Below, in pieces: positions 34,560 through 43,560 of a stretch of 64,000 nucleotides of DNA (positions within the stretch are counted from its first letter, which is position 1; every line of letters starts with the position of its first letter). Made by a program: the position numbers and the translations under genes. This DNA comes from Pseudomonas sp. GM78 (GTDB taxonomy: Bacteria > Pseudomonadota > Gammaproteobacteria > Pseudomonadales > Pseudomonadaceae), in NCBI RefSeq assembly GCF_000282475.1, contig NZ_AKJF01000200.1:1-64000 (forward strand), written 5' to 3'. Under the pieces are notes generated by a model. It was given only the letters and a program-made list of their open reading frames with translations, had not been told where the DNA came from and ran no database searches.

Positions 34560-35924
34560 ATGACCAGCAACAACCCGCAAACCCGTGAATGGCAAACCCT
34601 GAGCAGCGATCACCACCTGGCCCCGTTCAGCGACTTCAAGCAGCTGAAGGAGAAGGGCCCGCGGATCATCACCAACGCCAAGGGCGTCTACCTGTGGGAC
34701 AGCGAAGGCAACAAGATCCTCGACGGCATGGCCGGCCTGTGGTGCGTAGCCATCGGTTACGGCCGCGATGAACTGGCCGACGCCGCCAGCAAGCAGATGC
34801 GCGAACTGCCGTACTACAACCTGTTCTTCCAGACCGCCCACCCGCCGGTACTGGAGCTGGCCAAGGCCATCGCCGATGTTGCGCCAGAAGGCATGAACCA
34901 CGTGTTCTTCACCGGTTCCGGCTCCGAAGGCAACGACACCATGCTGCGTATGGTTCGTCACTATTGGGCGATCAAGGGCCAGCCGAAGAAGAAAGTCATC
35001 ATCAGCCGCAAGAACGGTTATCACGGTTCCACCGTGGCCGGCGCGAGCCTGGGTGGCATGACCTACATGCACGAACAAGGCGACTTGCCGATTCCAGGCA
35101 TCGTCCACATCGCCCAGCCGTACTGGTTCGCCGAAGGCGGCAACATGACCCCGGAAGAATTCGGGATCTGGGCTGCCAATCAGCTGGAAGAGAAAATTCT
35201 GGAAGTGGGCGTGGACAACGTCGGTGCTTTTATTGCCGAGCCGATCCAGGGCGCCGGCGGCGTGATCATTCCGCCAGACAGCTACTGGCCGCGCATCAAG
35301 GAAATCCTCGCCAAGTACGACATCCTGTTCGTGGCTGACGAAGTGATCTGCGGTTTCGGCCGTACCGGTGAGTGGTTCGGCAGCGATTTCTACGACCTCA
35401 AGCCCGACATGATGACCATCGCCAAAGGCCTGACCTCCGGCTACATCCCGATGGGTGGCCTGATCGTGCGCGATGAAGTGGTCGACGTGCTCAACGAAGG
35501 CGGCGATTTCAACCACGGCTTCACCTACTCCGGGCACCCGGTGGCGGCGGCTGTAGGCCTGGAAAACATCCGTATCCTGCGCGACGAAAAAATTGTCGAG
35601 CGCGTGAAGACAGAAACGGCACCGTATTTGCAGAAACGTTTGCGCGAGCTGAATGATCACCCATTGGTGGGCGAAGTTCGTGGGGTAGGCCTGCTGGGGG
35701 CGATCGAACTGGTTCAGGACAAGGCCACGCGCAAGCGCTACGAAGGCAAGGGCGTCGGCATGATCTGCCGGCAGTTCTGCTTCGATAACGGGCTGATCAT
35801 GCGTGCCGTGGGGGACACCATGATCATCGCGCCACCGCTGGTGATCTCGCCTGCGGAAATCGATGAGTTGGTGACCAAGGCACGCAAGTGCCTGGACCTG
35901 ACCCTGAGTGCGTTGCAGGCCTAA
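34560..35924 (+). CDS. spuC: Putrescine/polyamine-pyruvate aminotransferase
   Basis: Class III PLP aminotransferase of 454 residues. K289 in [11 protein letters not shown] should carry PLP; other family segments are [15 protein letters not shown] and [12 protein letters not shown]. SpuC transfers the amino group of putrescine or related diamines to pyruvate. The start has TTAGGAGATTGGT as ribosome site. It lies in the spu operon between spuB and the binding-protein genes, with a hairpin immediately after its stop. Confidence 0.94.
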   Translation: MTSNNPQTREWQTLSSDHHLAPFSDFKQLKEKGPRIITNAKGVYLWDSEGNKILDGMAGLWCVAIGYGRDELADAASKQMRELPYYNLFFQTAHPPVLELAKAIADVAPEGMNHVFFTGSGSEGNDTMLRMVRHYWAIKGQPKKKVIISRKNGYHGSTVAGASLGGMTYMHEQGDLPIPGIVHIAQPYWFAEGGNMTPEEFGIWAANQLEEKILEVGVDNVGAFIAEPIQGAGGVIIPPDSYWPRIKEILAKYDILFVADEVICGFGRTGEWFGSDFYDLKPDMMTIAKGLTSGYIPMGGLIVRDEVVDVLNEGGDFNHGFTYSGHPVAAAVGLENIRILRDEKIVERVKTETAPYLQKRLRELNDHPLVGEVRGVGLLGAIELVQDKATRKRYEGKGVGMICRQFCFDNGLIMRAVGDTMIIAPPLVISPAEIDELVTKARKCLDLTLSALQA

Positions 35925-35931
35925 GTGCTAG

Positions 35932-35967
35932 GCTCTGAGCGGGAGTCATGAAACTTTCGCTCAGAGC
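35932..35967 (+). other. Hairpin between spuC and spuD
   Basis: GCTCTGAGCG and CGCTCAGAGC are exact 10-bp complements around 16 bp, 8 bp after the spuC stop and without a T run. It looks like a processing or stability element or a leaky terminator, and may help raise binding-protein mRNA relative to catabolic genes. Confidence 0.5.
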
Positions 35968-36066
35968 TGTCAGAAACGTTGGCCTTTCCTTGAAAGACCG
36001 CCTCGGATCTTGCCAGACTAGCCGCGGTTCCAGTTGTCCGGGTTCGGCCGCTGAACAAAGTGGTTC

Positions 36067-36078
36067 AAAAAAGAAAAA
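36067..36078 (+). promoter_or_regulatory. A-rich tract beside the spuD ribosome site, possible Hfq/Crc site
   Basis: AAAAAAGAAAAA ends 4 bp before the ribosome site TGGAGC of spuD and satisfies the AANAANAA pattern of Hfq/Crc targets. It is weaker evidence than the spuI motif because simple A tracts are common. Confidence 0.35.
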
Positions 36079-36093
36079 TTTGGAGCATTACGC

Positions 36094-37206
36094 ATGAAGG
36101 CATTAGGAAAAAAGCTTGCTGGCAAGACCCTCCTCGCCATGTCCCTGATGGGCATTATGGCGGGTGCGGTTCAGGCGGACGACAAGGTGTTGCACGTCTA
36201 TAACTGGTCTGATTACATCGCTCCGGACACTATCAAGAAGTTTGAAGACGAGTCGGGCATCAAAGTTGTCTACGACGTCTTCGACAGTAACGAAACCCTC
36301 GAAGCCAAGTTGCTGGCAGGCAAGTCCGGTTACGACATCGTCGTGCCGTCGAACAACTTCCTGGCCAAGCAGATCAAGGCCGGCGTTTACCAGAAGCTGG
36401 ACAAGTCCAAACTGCCTAACTGGAAGAACCTGAACACCGACCTGCTCAAGGCGGTATCGGTGAGCGACCCGGGTAACGAGCACGCCTTCCCGTACATGTG
36501 GGGTTCGATCGGTATCGGCTTCAACGCCGAGAAGGTCAAGGCTGCACTGGGTGCCGACGCACCGACCAATTCCTGGGACCTGCTGTTCAAACCTGAAAAC
36601 GCCGCCAAGTTGAAGTCGTGCGGTATCAGTTTCCTCGATTCGCCTACCGAGATGATTCCGGTGGCGTTGCACTACCTGGGCTATCCAACCGACAGCCAGG
36701 ACAAGAAACAACTGGCCGAAGCCGAAGCGCTGTTCCTGAAAATCCGTCCTTCGGTTGGCTACTTCCACTCGTCCAAGTACATCTCCGACCTGGCCAACGG
36801 CAACATCTGCGTGGCCGTGGGTTACTCGGGCGACATCTACCAGGCCAAGTCCCGCGCGGCTGAAGCCGGTGACAAGGTGAAGGTCAGCTACAACATTCCC
36901 AAAGAAGGTGCCGGCAGCTTCTATGACATGGTCGCCATCCCTAAAGATGCCGAAAACGTCGAAGGCGCCTACAAGTTCATGACCTTCCTGCAAAAGCCGG
37001 AAATCATGGCTGAAATTACCAACGCCGTGCGTTTCCCGAACGGTAACGCGGCCGCCACGCCATTGGTTGATAAAGAAATCACCGCCGACCCAGGCATCTA
37101 TCCGCCAGCGGACGTGCTGGCCAAGCTGTACGCGATTGCCGACTTGCCGGCCGCGACCCAGCGGATCATGACTCGCAGCTGGACCAAGATCAAATCCGGT
37201 AAATAA
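36094..37206 (+). CDS. spuD: Polyamine ABC transporter periplasmic binding protein, SpuD type
   Basis: The 370-residue PotF-family protein has a signal peptide ending AGAVQA (about residue 28), then [18 protein letters not shown]; the aromatic NWSDYI segment lines the polyamine pocket. In P. aeruginosa, SpuD prefers putrescine. It is the first of two paralogous binding proteins here. A hairpin and an A-rich tract precede it, and 188 bp with another hairpin follow, so its mRNA level may be set separately. It shares long identical stretches with the next gene. Confidence 0.92.
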   Translation: MKALGKKLAGKTLLAMSLMGIMAGAVQADDKVLHVYNWSDYIAPDTIKKFEDESGIKVVYDVFDSNETLEAKLLAGKSGYDIVVPSNNFLAKQIKAGVYQKLDKSKLPNWKNLNTDLLKAVSVSDPGNEHAFPYMWGSIGIGFNAEKVKAALGADAPTNSWDLLFKPENAAKLKSCGISFLDSPTEMIPVALHYLGYPTDSQDKKQLAEAEALFLKIRPSVGYFHSSKYISDLANGNICVAVGYSGDIYQAKSRAAEAGDKVKVSYNIPKEGAGSFYDMVAIPKDAENVEGAYKFMTFLQKPEIMAEITNAVRFPNGNAAATPLVDKEITADPGIYPPADVLAKLYAIADLPAATQRIMTRSWTKIKSGK

Positions 37207-37229
37207 GCCGGTTTGATGCAACAACCTGT

Positions 37230-37254
37230 TGTCGCCACCTGCGCGGCGGCGACA
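37230..37254 (+). other. Hairpin between spuD and spuE
   Basis: TGTCGCC and GGCGACA pair around 11 bp, 24 bp after spuD. A second 10-bp palindrome, AGCCATGGCT, lies at 37334-37343. Neither has a T run. They are probably mRNA-stability elements within the operon. Confidence 0.4.
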
Positions 37255-37367
37255 TCAGGATAAATTAAATGACAGAAAGTTTTGCTGGAACGGTTTTTCG
37301 AGGGTAAGTTGCGCGCCGGTTTTGTTGTCAGGCAGCCATGGCTGTCATGTAACGCGGGGCAACTTGA

Positions 37368-38492
<1,125 letters not shown>

Positions 38493-38565
38493 CTTCAAGG
38501 CTCAAACTATCCAAGGTTGGCTCTCCTTGAGCGAACTGTACTCTTTTTTTTCGGGAGTTTCGTAA

Positions 38566-39708
38566 ATGGCAGTTGCCTCCGGCGCCTATAAGAAAGCCCT
38601 CGAGGGCGACCAGTCACCTAAACAGGTGCTGGTCAAAATCGACCGGGTCACGAAGAAGTTCGACGAGACGATTGCCGTGGACGACGTGTCCCTGGAAATC
38701 AAGAAAGGCGAGATTTTCGCCTTGCTCGGCGGTTCGGGATCGGGCAAATCCACTCTGCTGCGCATGCTCGCCGGCTTCGAACGACCGACCGAGGGGCGGA
38801 TCTTCCTCGACGGCGTGGACATCACCGACATGCCGCCGTACGAGCGGCCGATCAACATGATGTTCCAGTCCTACGCCCTGTTCCCGCACATGACCGTGGC
38901 GCAGAACATCGCCTTCGGCCTCAAGCAGGACAAGCTGCCTGCCGCCGAGATCGATGCGCGGGTGGCGGACATGCTCAAGCTGGTGCAGATGACCCAGTAC
39001 GCCAAGCGCAAGCCGCATCAGTTGTCCGGCGGCCAGCGTCAGCGTGTGGCCCTGGCCCGCTCCCTGGCCAAGCGTCCGAAGCTGTTGCTGCTCGACGAGC
39101 CGATGGGTGCGCTGGATAAAAAACTGCGTTCGCAAATGCAGCTGGAGCTGGTGGAGATCATCGAGCGCGTGGGCGTAACCTGCGTCATGGTGACCCACGA
39201 CCAGGAAGAGGCCATGACCATGGCCGAGCGCATCGCGATCATGCACCTGGGCTGGATCGCCCAGATCGGCAGCCCGATCGACATCTACGAAACCCCGACC
39301 AGCCGCCTGGTCTGCGAATTCATCGGCAACGTCAACATCTTCGACGGTGAAGTGATCGACGACGCCGAGGGCCACGCGATCATCACCTGCAAGGACCTCG
39401 ACCGGAAGATCTATGTGGGCCACGGCATCAGCACCTCGGTGCAGGACAAGTCCGTGACCTATGCGATCCGTCCGGAAAAACTGCTGGTGACCCCGACCAT
39501 GCCGACCTGTGAATACAACTGGTCCAGCGGCAAGGTGCACGACATCGCCTACCTGGGTGGTCACTCGGTATTCTACGTCGAACTGCCGAGCGGCAAGATC
39601 GTCCAGTCGTTCGTGGCCAACGCCGAGCGCCGTGGCCAGCGGCCGACCTGGGGTGACCAGGTGTATGTGTATTGGGAAGACGATAGCGGCGTGGTACTTC
39701 GCTCATGA
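38566..39708 (+). CDS. spuF: Polyamine ABC transporter ATP-binding protein
   Basis: The 380-residue PotA/PotG-type ATPase has Walker A GGSGSGKST (about residues 54-62), signature LSGGQRQRVALARS, Walker B LLLLDEPMGALD, and a C-terminal TOBE regulatory domain (about 290-378). It powers uptake of polyamines bound by SpuD and SpuE. Its stop overlaps the spuG start as ATGA. Confidence 0.95.
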   Translation: MAVASGAYKKALEGDQSPKQVLVKIDRVTKKFDETIAVDDVSLEIKKGEIFALLGGSGSGKSTLLRMLAGFERPTEGRIFLDGVDITDMPPYERPINMMFQSYALFPHMTVAQNIAFGLKQDKLPAAEIDARVADMLKLVQMTQYAKRKPHQLSGGQRQRVALARSLAKRPKLLLLDEPMGALDKKLRSQMQLELVEIIERVGVTCVMVTHDQEEAMTMAERIAIMHLGWIAQIGSPIDIYETPTSRLVCEFIGNVNIFDGEVIDDAEGHAIITCKDLDRKIYVGHGISTSVQDKSVTYAIRPEKLLVTPTMPTCEYNWSSGKVHDIAYLGGHSVFYVELPSGKIVQSFVANAERRGQRPTWGDQVYVYWEDDSGVVLRS

Positions 39709-40625
39709 ACATGCGCAAATTCAAACGCCGGCTCAATCGAATAATTCCCGGTGGCCGCCAGCTGGTCATCGGGGTTCCCTTCATCTGGCTGTTCCTGTTC
39801 TTCATGTTGCCGTTCTTCATCGTCCTGAAGATCAGCTTCGCCGAAGCCGACGTGGCCATTCCGCCGTACACCGAAATCTACAGCTACGCCGAACAGAAGC
39901 TGCAGGTGCTGCTCAACCTGGGTAACTACGCGATGCTCGGCGACGATGAGTTGTACATCGCCGCCTACCTCGGTTCGCTGAAGATGGCGCTGATCAGCAC
40001 CATCCTCTGCCTGCTGATCGGTTATCCGATGGCCTACGCCATCGCCAGCGCCCGCAAAGAGCTGCAAACGGTGCTGGTGCTGCTGATCATGATGCCGACC
40101 TGGACCGCGATCCTGATCCGCGTCTACGCGTGGATGGGCATCCTCAGCAACAACGGCCTGCTCAATGGCTTCCTGATGAGCATGGGCTGGATCAGTGAGC
40201 CGCTGCAGATCCTCAACACCAACCTCGCCGTGTACATCGGTGTGGTGTATTCGTACCTGCCGTTCATGATCCTGCCGCTCTATGCCAACCTGGTGAAGCA
40301 CGACACCAGCCTGCTGGAAGCGGCGTCGGACCTCGGTTCGAGCACCTTCAACAGCTTCTGGAAGATCACCGTGCCGCTGTCGAAAAACGGCATCATCGCC
40401 GGCTGCATGCTGGTGTTCATCCCGGTGGTGGGTGAGTTCGTGATCCCGGAACTGCTCGGCGGTCCCGAGACCCTGATGATCGGTAAAGTGCTCTGGCAAG
40501 AGTTCTTCAACAACCGTGACTGGCCGGTGGCATCCGCCCTGGCGGTGGTGATGCTGGCGATCCTGATTGTGCCGATCATTCTGTTCAACCGCAGTCAGGC
40601 CAAGGAAATGGAGGGTAAAGAATGA
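39705..40625 (+). CDS. spuG: Polyamine ABC transporter permease, PotH type
   Basis: The 306-residue inner-membrane protein has about six hydrophobic segments. The ATPase-docking loop begins LLEAASDLGSSTFNSFWKIT. It follows spuF and precedes spuH with 4-bp ATGA overlaps on both sides, so the membrane subunits are made in fixed proportion. Confidence 0.94.
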   Translation: MNMRKFKRRLNRIIPGGRQLVIGVPFIWLFLFFMLPFFIVLKISFAEADVAIPPYTEIYSYAEQKLQVLLNLGNYAMLGDDELYIAAYLGSLKMALISTILCLLIGYPMAYAIASARKELQTVLVLLIMMPTWTAILIRVYAWMGILSNNGLLNGFLMSMGWISEPLQILNTNLAVYIGVVYSYLPFMILPLYANLVKHDTSLLEAASDLGSSTFNSFWKITVPLSKNGIIAGCMLVFIPVVGEFVIPELLGGPETLMIGKVLWQEFFNNRDWPVASALAVVMLAILIVPIILFNRSQAKEMEGKE

Positions 40626-41509
40626 AACGCTTCCGTTTCTCCAGCCTGATGCTGGTACTGGGTCTGATGTTCATCTATCTGCCGATGCTGATCCTGGTGA
40701 TCTACTCCTTCAACGCCTCGAAACTGGTGACGGTGTGGGGCGGCTGGTCGATCAAGTGGTACGTCGGCCTGATGGACAACACGCAACTGATGGGCTCGGT
40801 GGTGCGCTCGCTGGAAATCGCCTGCTACACGGCGGTGGCGGCAGTCGCACTGGGAACGCTGGCCGCGTTCGTCCTGACCCGCATCACCCACTTCAAGGGC
40901 CGTACGCTGTTCGGCGGCCTGGTCACGGCGCCATTGGTGATGCCCGAAGTGATCACCGGTCTGTCGCTGTTGCTGCTGTTCGTGGCCATGGCGCAGATGA
41001 TCGGCTGGCCGCAGGAACGTGGCATCGTGACGATCTGGATCGCCCACACCACGTTCTGTGCGGCGTATGTGGCGGTGGTGGTGTCGGCGCGCTTGCGTGA
41101 GCTGGACCTGTCCATCGAAGAAGCGGCCATGGACCTGGGTGCACGGCCATGGAAGGTGTTCTTCCTGATCACCATTCCGATGATCGCGCCATCCCTGGGC
41201 GCCGGTGGCATGATGTCGTTTGCCCTGTCGCTGGATGACCTGGTGTTGGCGAGCTTCGTGTCGGGCCCGGGTTCCACGACCTTGCCGATGGAAGTGTTCT
41301 CGGCGGTGCGCCTGGGCGTGAAGCCCGAGATCAACGCCGTGGCCAGCCTGATTCTGCTGGCGGTGTCGCTGATGACGTTCCTGGTCTGGTTCTTCAGCCG
41401 TCGCGCCGAAGAAGCGCGCAAGCGTGCGATCCAGCAAGCCATCGAAGAAAGCGCTGCCGATTCGTGGAAGCAACCGGACGTGCGTCGCGCGCAGCCGGAA
41501 ACGGCTTGA
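40622..41509 (+). CDS. spuH: Polyamine ABC transporter permease, PotI type
   Basis: The 295-residue inner-membrane partner of SpuG has about six hydrophobic segments and the docking loop IEEAAMDLGARPWKVFFLIT. The hydrophilic tail after about residue 265 is charged. It is the last gene of the spu operon and is followed by a REPIN with no recognisable intrinsic terminator. Confidence 0.94.
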   Translation: MKRFRFSSLMLVLGLMFIYLPMLILVIYSFNASKLVTVWGGWSIKWYVGLMDNTQLMGSVVRSLEIACYTAVAAVALGTLAAFVLTRITHFKGRTLFGGLVTAPLVMPEVITGLSLLLLFVAMAQMIGWPQERGIVTIWIAHTTFCAAYVAVVVSARLRELDLSIEEAAMDLGARPWKVFFLITIPMIAPSLGAGGMMSFALSLDDLVLASFVSGPGSTTLPMEVFSAVRLGVKPEINAVASLILLAVSLMTFLVWFFSRRAEEARKRAIQQAIEESAADSWKQPDVRRAQPETA

Positions 41510-41555
41510 ACCTGAAATCGGGTTGACCACAATCCCGTGGCCAACCCAGATCCAT

Positions 41556-41645
41556 TGTGGGAGCGAGCCTGCTCGCGATGAGGGCGTGTCAGTCGGCATC
41601 ATTGTCGTCTGATACACCGCCATCGCGAGCAGGCTCGCTCCCACA
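41556..41645. repeat. REPIN (GCGAGCAGGCTCGC type)
   Basis: Inverted units of TGTGGGAGCGAGCCTGCTCG, outward orientation relative to the copy at 25060-25123, flank about 40 bp between convergent spuH and the HD-domain gene. Confidence 0.88.
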
Positions 41646-41658
41646 GGTTTTTTGTCGG

Positions 41659-42300
41659 TCAGGAAATCCAGGGGGATTGGCGGATGACCTCGACAAAATT
41701 CATCGGCTTGAACCCCGGCTCCTGATCCATCAACACGTCGGTCTTCACATTGCCGAACGTGGTCTGCGGACGATGGCGCAAGCCGTCGGCAAAGGCGCAG
41801 ATGATGCACTCCTTGAACCCTTCACCCCTTGGATGCGCATGCACCACCGCTTCACGCTGCACGGTGGAAAACGCCGCGTAGTCCATGCCCAGCACATCCA
41901 TTTCAACGCCGGCAGTCACCAGCGCCACGGTCGGCCGCAGGTGTTGCGGCACGCCCGGCGTGGTGTGCAGGGCGATCGACAGCCAGACCTGCTCGATGTC
42001 GTCATCGCTAAACCCGTAGGGCTTGAGAAACGCTGCCGCCGCGTTGGCGCCGTCGACTTCGAAGCGCTCGTTGGCGCTGCGATAACCGTCCACCAGGCCC
42101 AGGTCATGGAACATCGCGCCGACATACAAAAGCTCCGGGTTGTAGGCCAGTTGCTTGCGTTCGCCGCTCAGCGCACCGAACAGGAATACCCGGCGTGAGT
42201 GGTGGTAGAGCAGGTCGGATTCGATGTCGCGGATGTATTCGGTGGTGGCCCTGGCCAAGGCGCTGTCGGGGATCTTGATGCCGGCGATCGTGGTGCTCAT
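41659..42300 (-). CDS. HD-domain metallohydrolase, cyanamide-hydratase-like
   Basis: The 213-residue protein has an HD phosphohydrolase core: YHHSRRVFLFGA (H33, H34), GAMFHDLGL (H65, D66) and LSIALHTTPGV. The HHSRRV and FHDLG pattern is closest to the cyanamide hydratase subgroup, which hydrates small nitriles, rather than to nucleotide phosphohydrolases. That assignment is a family impression and the substrate is unknown. It is divergent across about 165 bp from a GlxA-family regulator, which probably controls it. The start has GAGGAAAAGCCC upstream. Confidence 0.78.
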   Translation of the reverse strand: MSTTIAGIKIPDSALARATTEYIRDIESDLLYHHSRRVFLFGALSGERKQLAYNPELLYVGAMFHDLGLVDGYRSANERFEVDGANAAAAFLKPYGFSDDDIEQVWLSIALHTTPGVPQHLRPTVALVTAGVEMDVLGMDYAAFSTVQREAVVHAHPRGEGFKECIICAFADGLRHRPQTTFGNVKTDVLMDQEPGFKPMNFVEVIRQSPWIS

Positions 42301-42467
42301 GGGCTTTTCCTCAAAGTTGACGCCGGGGCGGCGCTGAGGGTTAAAGTCTGTCCGCGCCCCTCAAACGGGACAATCGATCCATGGCTGCGATCCTTGCCAA
42401 TGAGCATGCATATCGCGCCAACCTCGCCACAAGGCGCCAGACTTAAGTCCTGGAGATGATTCAGACC

Positions 42468-43433
42468 ATGCACAAAACCGTCGCCATCGTGGTGTTCGCC
42501 GGCGTCCAGTCGCTGGATGTCACCGGCCCCATGGATGTGTTTTGCGAAGCCAACCGCTTCCTCGCCCCCGAGGATCACTATCGCCTGGAAGTGATTGGCG
42601 TTGAGCACGGGGTGATGGCGTGTTCCAACGGTTTGGTGCTGAACGCCCATCGGCATTTCAGCGAAGCGCTGGAGTCTTATGACCTGCTGCTGGTGGCCGG
42701 AGGGCCGCAGTTACCGTTCATGACCTTCGGCCCTGCGTTCGATGCCTGGCTGCGCGATGCCTGCGCGCGGGCGCGTCGCTATGGCTCGATCTGCAACGGC
42801 GCGTTCATGCTCGCCAAGGCGGGATTGCTGGAAGGGCGCACGGTGACCACCCATTGGGGCGATGCCGCGGCGTTGGCTGATTTGTGCCCGACGACTCGAG
42901 TCGAAGCCGATCGGCTTTACGTTCAGGACGGCGAGCTTTTCACCTCGGCGGGGGTGACGGCCGGGATCGATCTGTCGCTGTATCTGCTGGGGCGCGATCA
43001 CGGGTCGGACGTGGCCCTGTGCGTGGCAAAGCGCTTGGTGGTGTTCACCCAGCGTTCGGGCGGGCAGTCACAGTTCAGCCCGTTTCTCACGCCCCATGCG
43101 CAGCCGACCTCCGCCGTGGCGATGGTCCAGCATTACGTGTTGGCGAACCTGACGGGTGACCTGACCATCGCCGACCTGGCCAACGCGGCCAACATGAGTG
43201 CGCGCAACTTTTCCCGAGTGTTTGCCAAGGAAGCGAAAGTCACCCCGGCCGAGTTTGTCGAGCGGGCGCGCGTGGATGCGGCGCGGGTGATGCTGGAAAG
43301 CACTACCGCCCCGCTGAAGACCGTGGCCTATCAGTGCGGGTTCCGCGATGCCCAGCACATGCGCAGCGTGTTCAACCGCAGGCTGGGGGTGACGCCGCAG
43401 CAGTTTCGGTTGAATTTTGCGGCGATGGTTTGA
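42468..43433 (+). CDS. GlxA-family AraC-type transcriptional regulator
   Basis: The product combines an N-terminal DJ-1/PfpI-like domain (about 1-180: KTVAIVVFAGVQSLDVTGPM, then GSICNGAFMLAKAGLL) with a C-terminal AraC helix-turn-helix pair (about 215-315: IADLANAANMSARNFSRVF, then KTVAYQCGFRDAQHMRSVF). The cysteine of SICNG sits where these domains place their nucleophile elbow. The second ATG at 42468 (321 residues) is chosen because GGAG is too close to the first at 42456. It is divergent from the HD-domain gene, its likely target. Confidence 0.9.
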   Translation: MHKTVAIVVFAGVQSLDVTGPMDVFCEANRFLAPEDHYRLEVIGVEHGVMACSNGLVLNAHRHFSEALESYDLLLVAGGPQLPFMTFGPAFDAWLRDACARARRYGSICNGAFMLAKAGLLEGRTVTTHWGDAAALADLCPTTRVEADRLYVQDGELFTSAGVTAGIDLSLYLLGRDHGSDVALCVAKRLVVFTQRSGGQSQFSPFLTPHAQPTSAVAMVQHYVLANLTGDLTIADLANAANMSARNFSRVFAKEAKVTPAEFVERARVDAARVMLESTTAPLKTVAYQCGFRDAQHMRSVFNRRLGVTPQQFRLNFAAMV

Positions 43434-43458
43434 GTCATGAATTTGTGTTGTTCTTGAG

Positions 43459-43542
43459 GGCCTCATCGCCAGCAGGCTGGCTCCCACAATGTATCTGTGT
43501 GCACAGGACCACTGTGGGAGCCAGCCTGCTGGCGATGAGGCC
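43459..43542. repeat. REPIN (GCCAGCAGGCTGGC type)
   Basis: Inverted GGCCTCATCGCCAGCAGGCT units flank a spacer beginning ACAATGTATCTGTGT. That spacer is shared with the element at 47723-47794, which points to recent common origin of the two copies. Confidence 0.88.
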
Positions 43543-43560
43543 AGTCCAGCCGATACAAAT

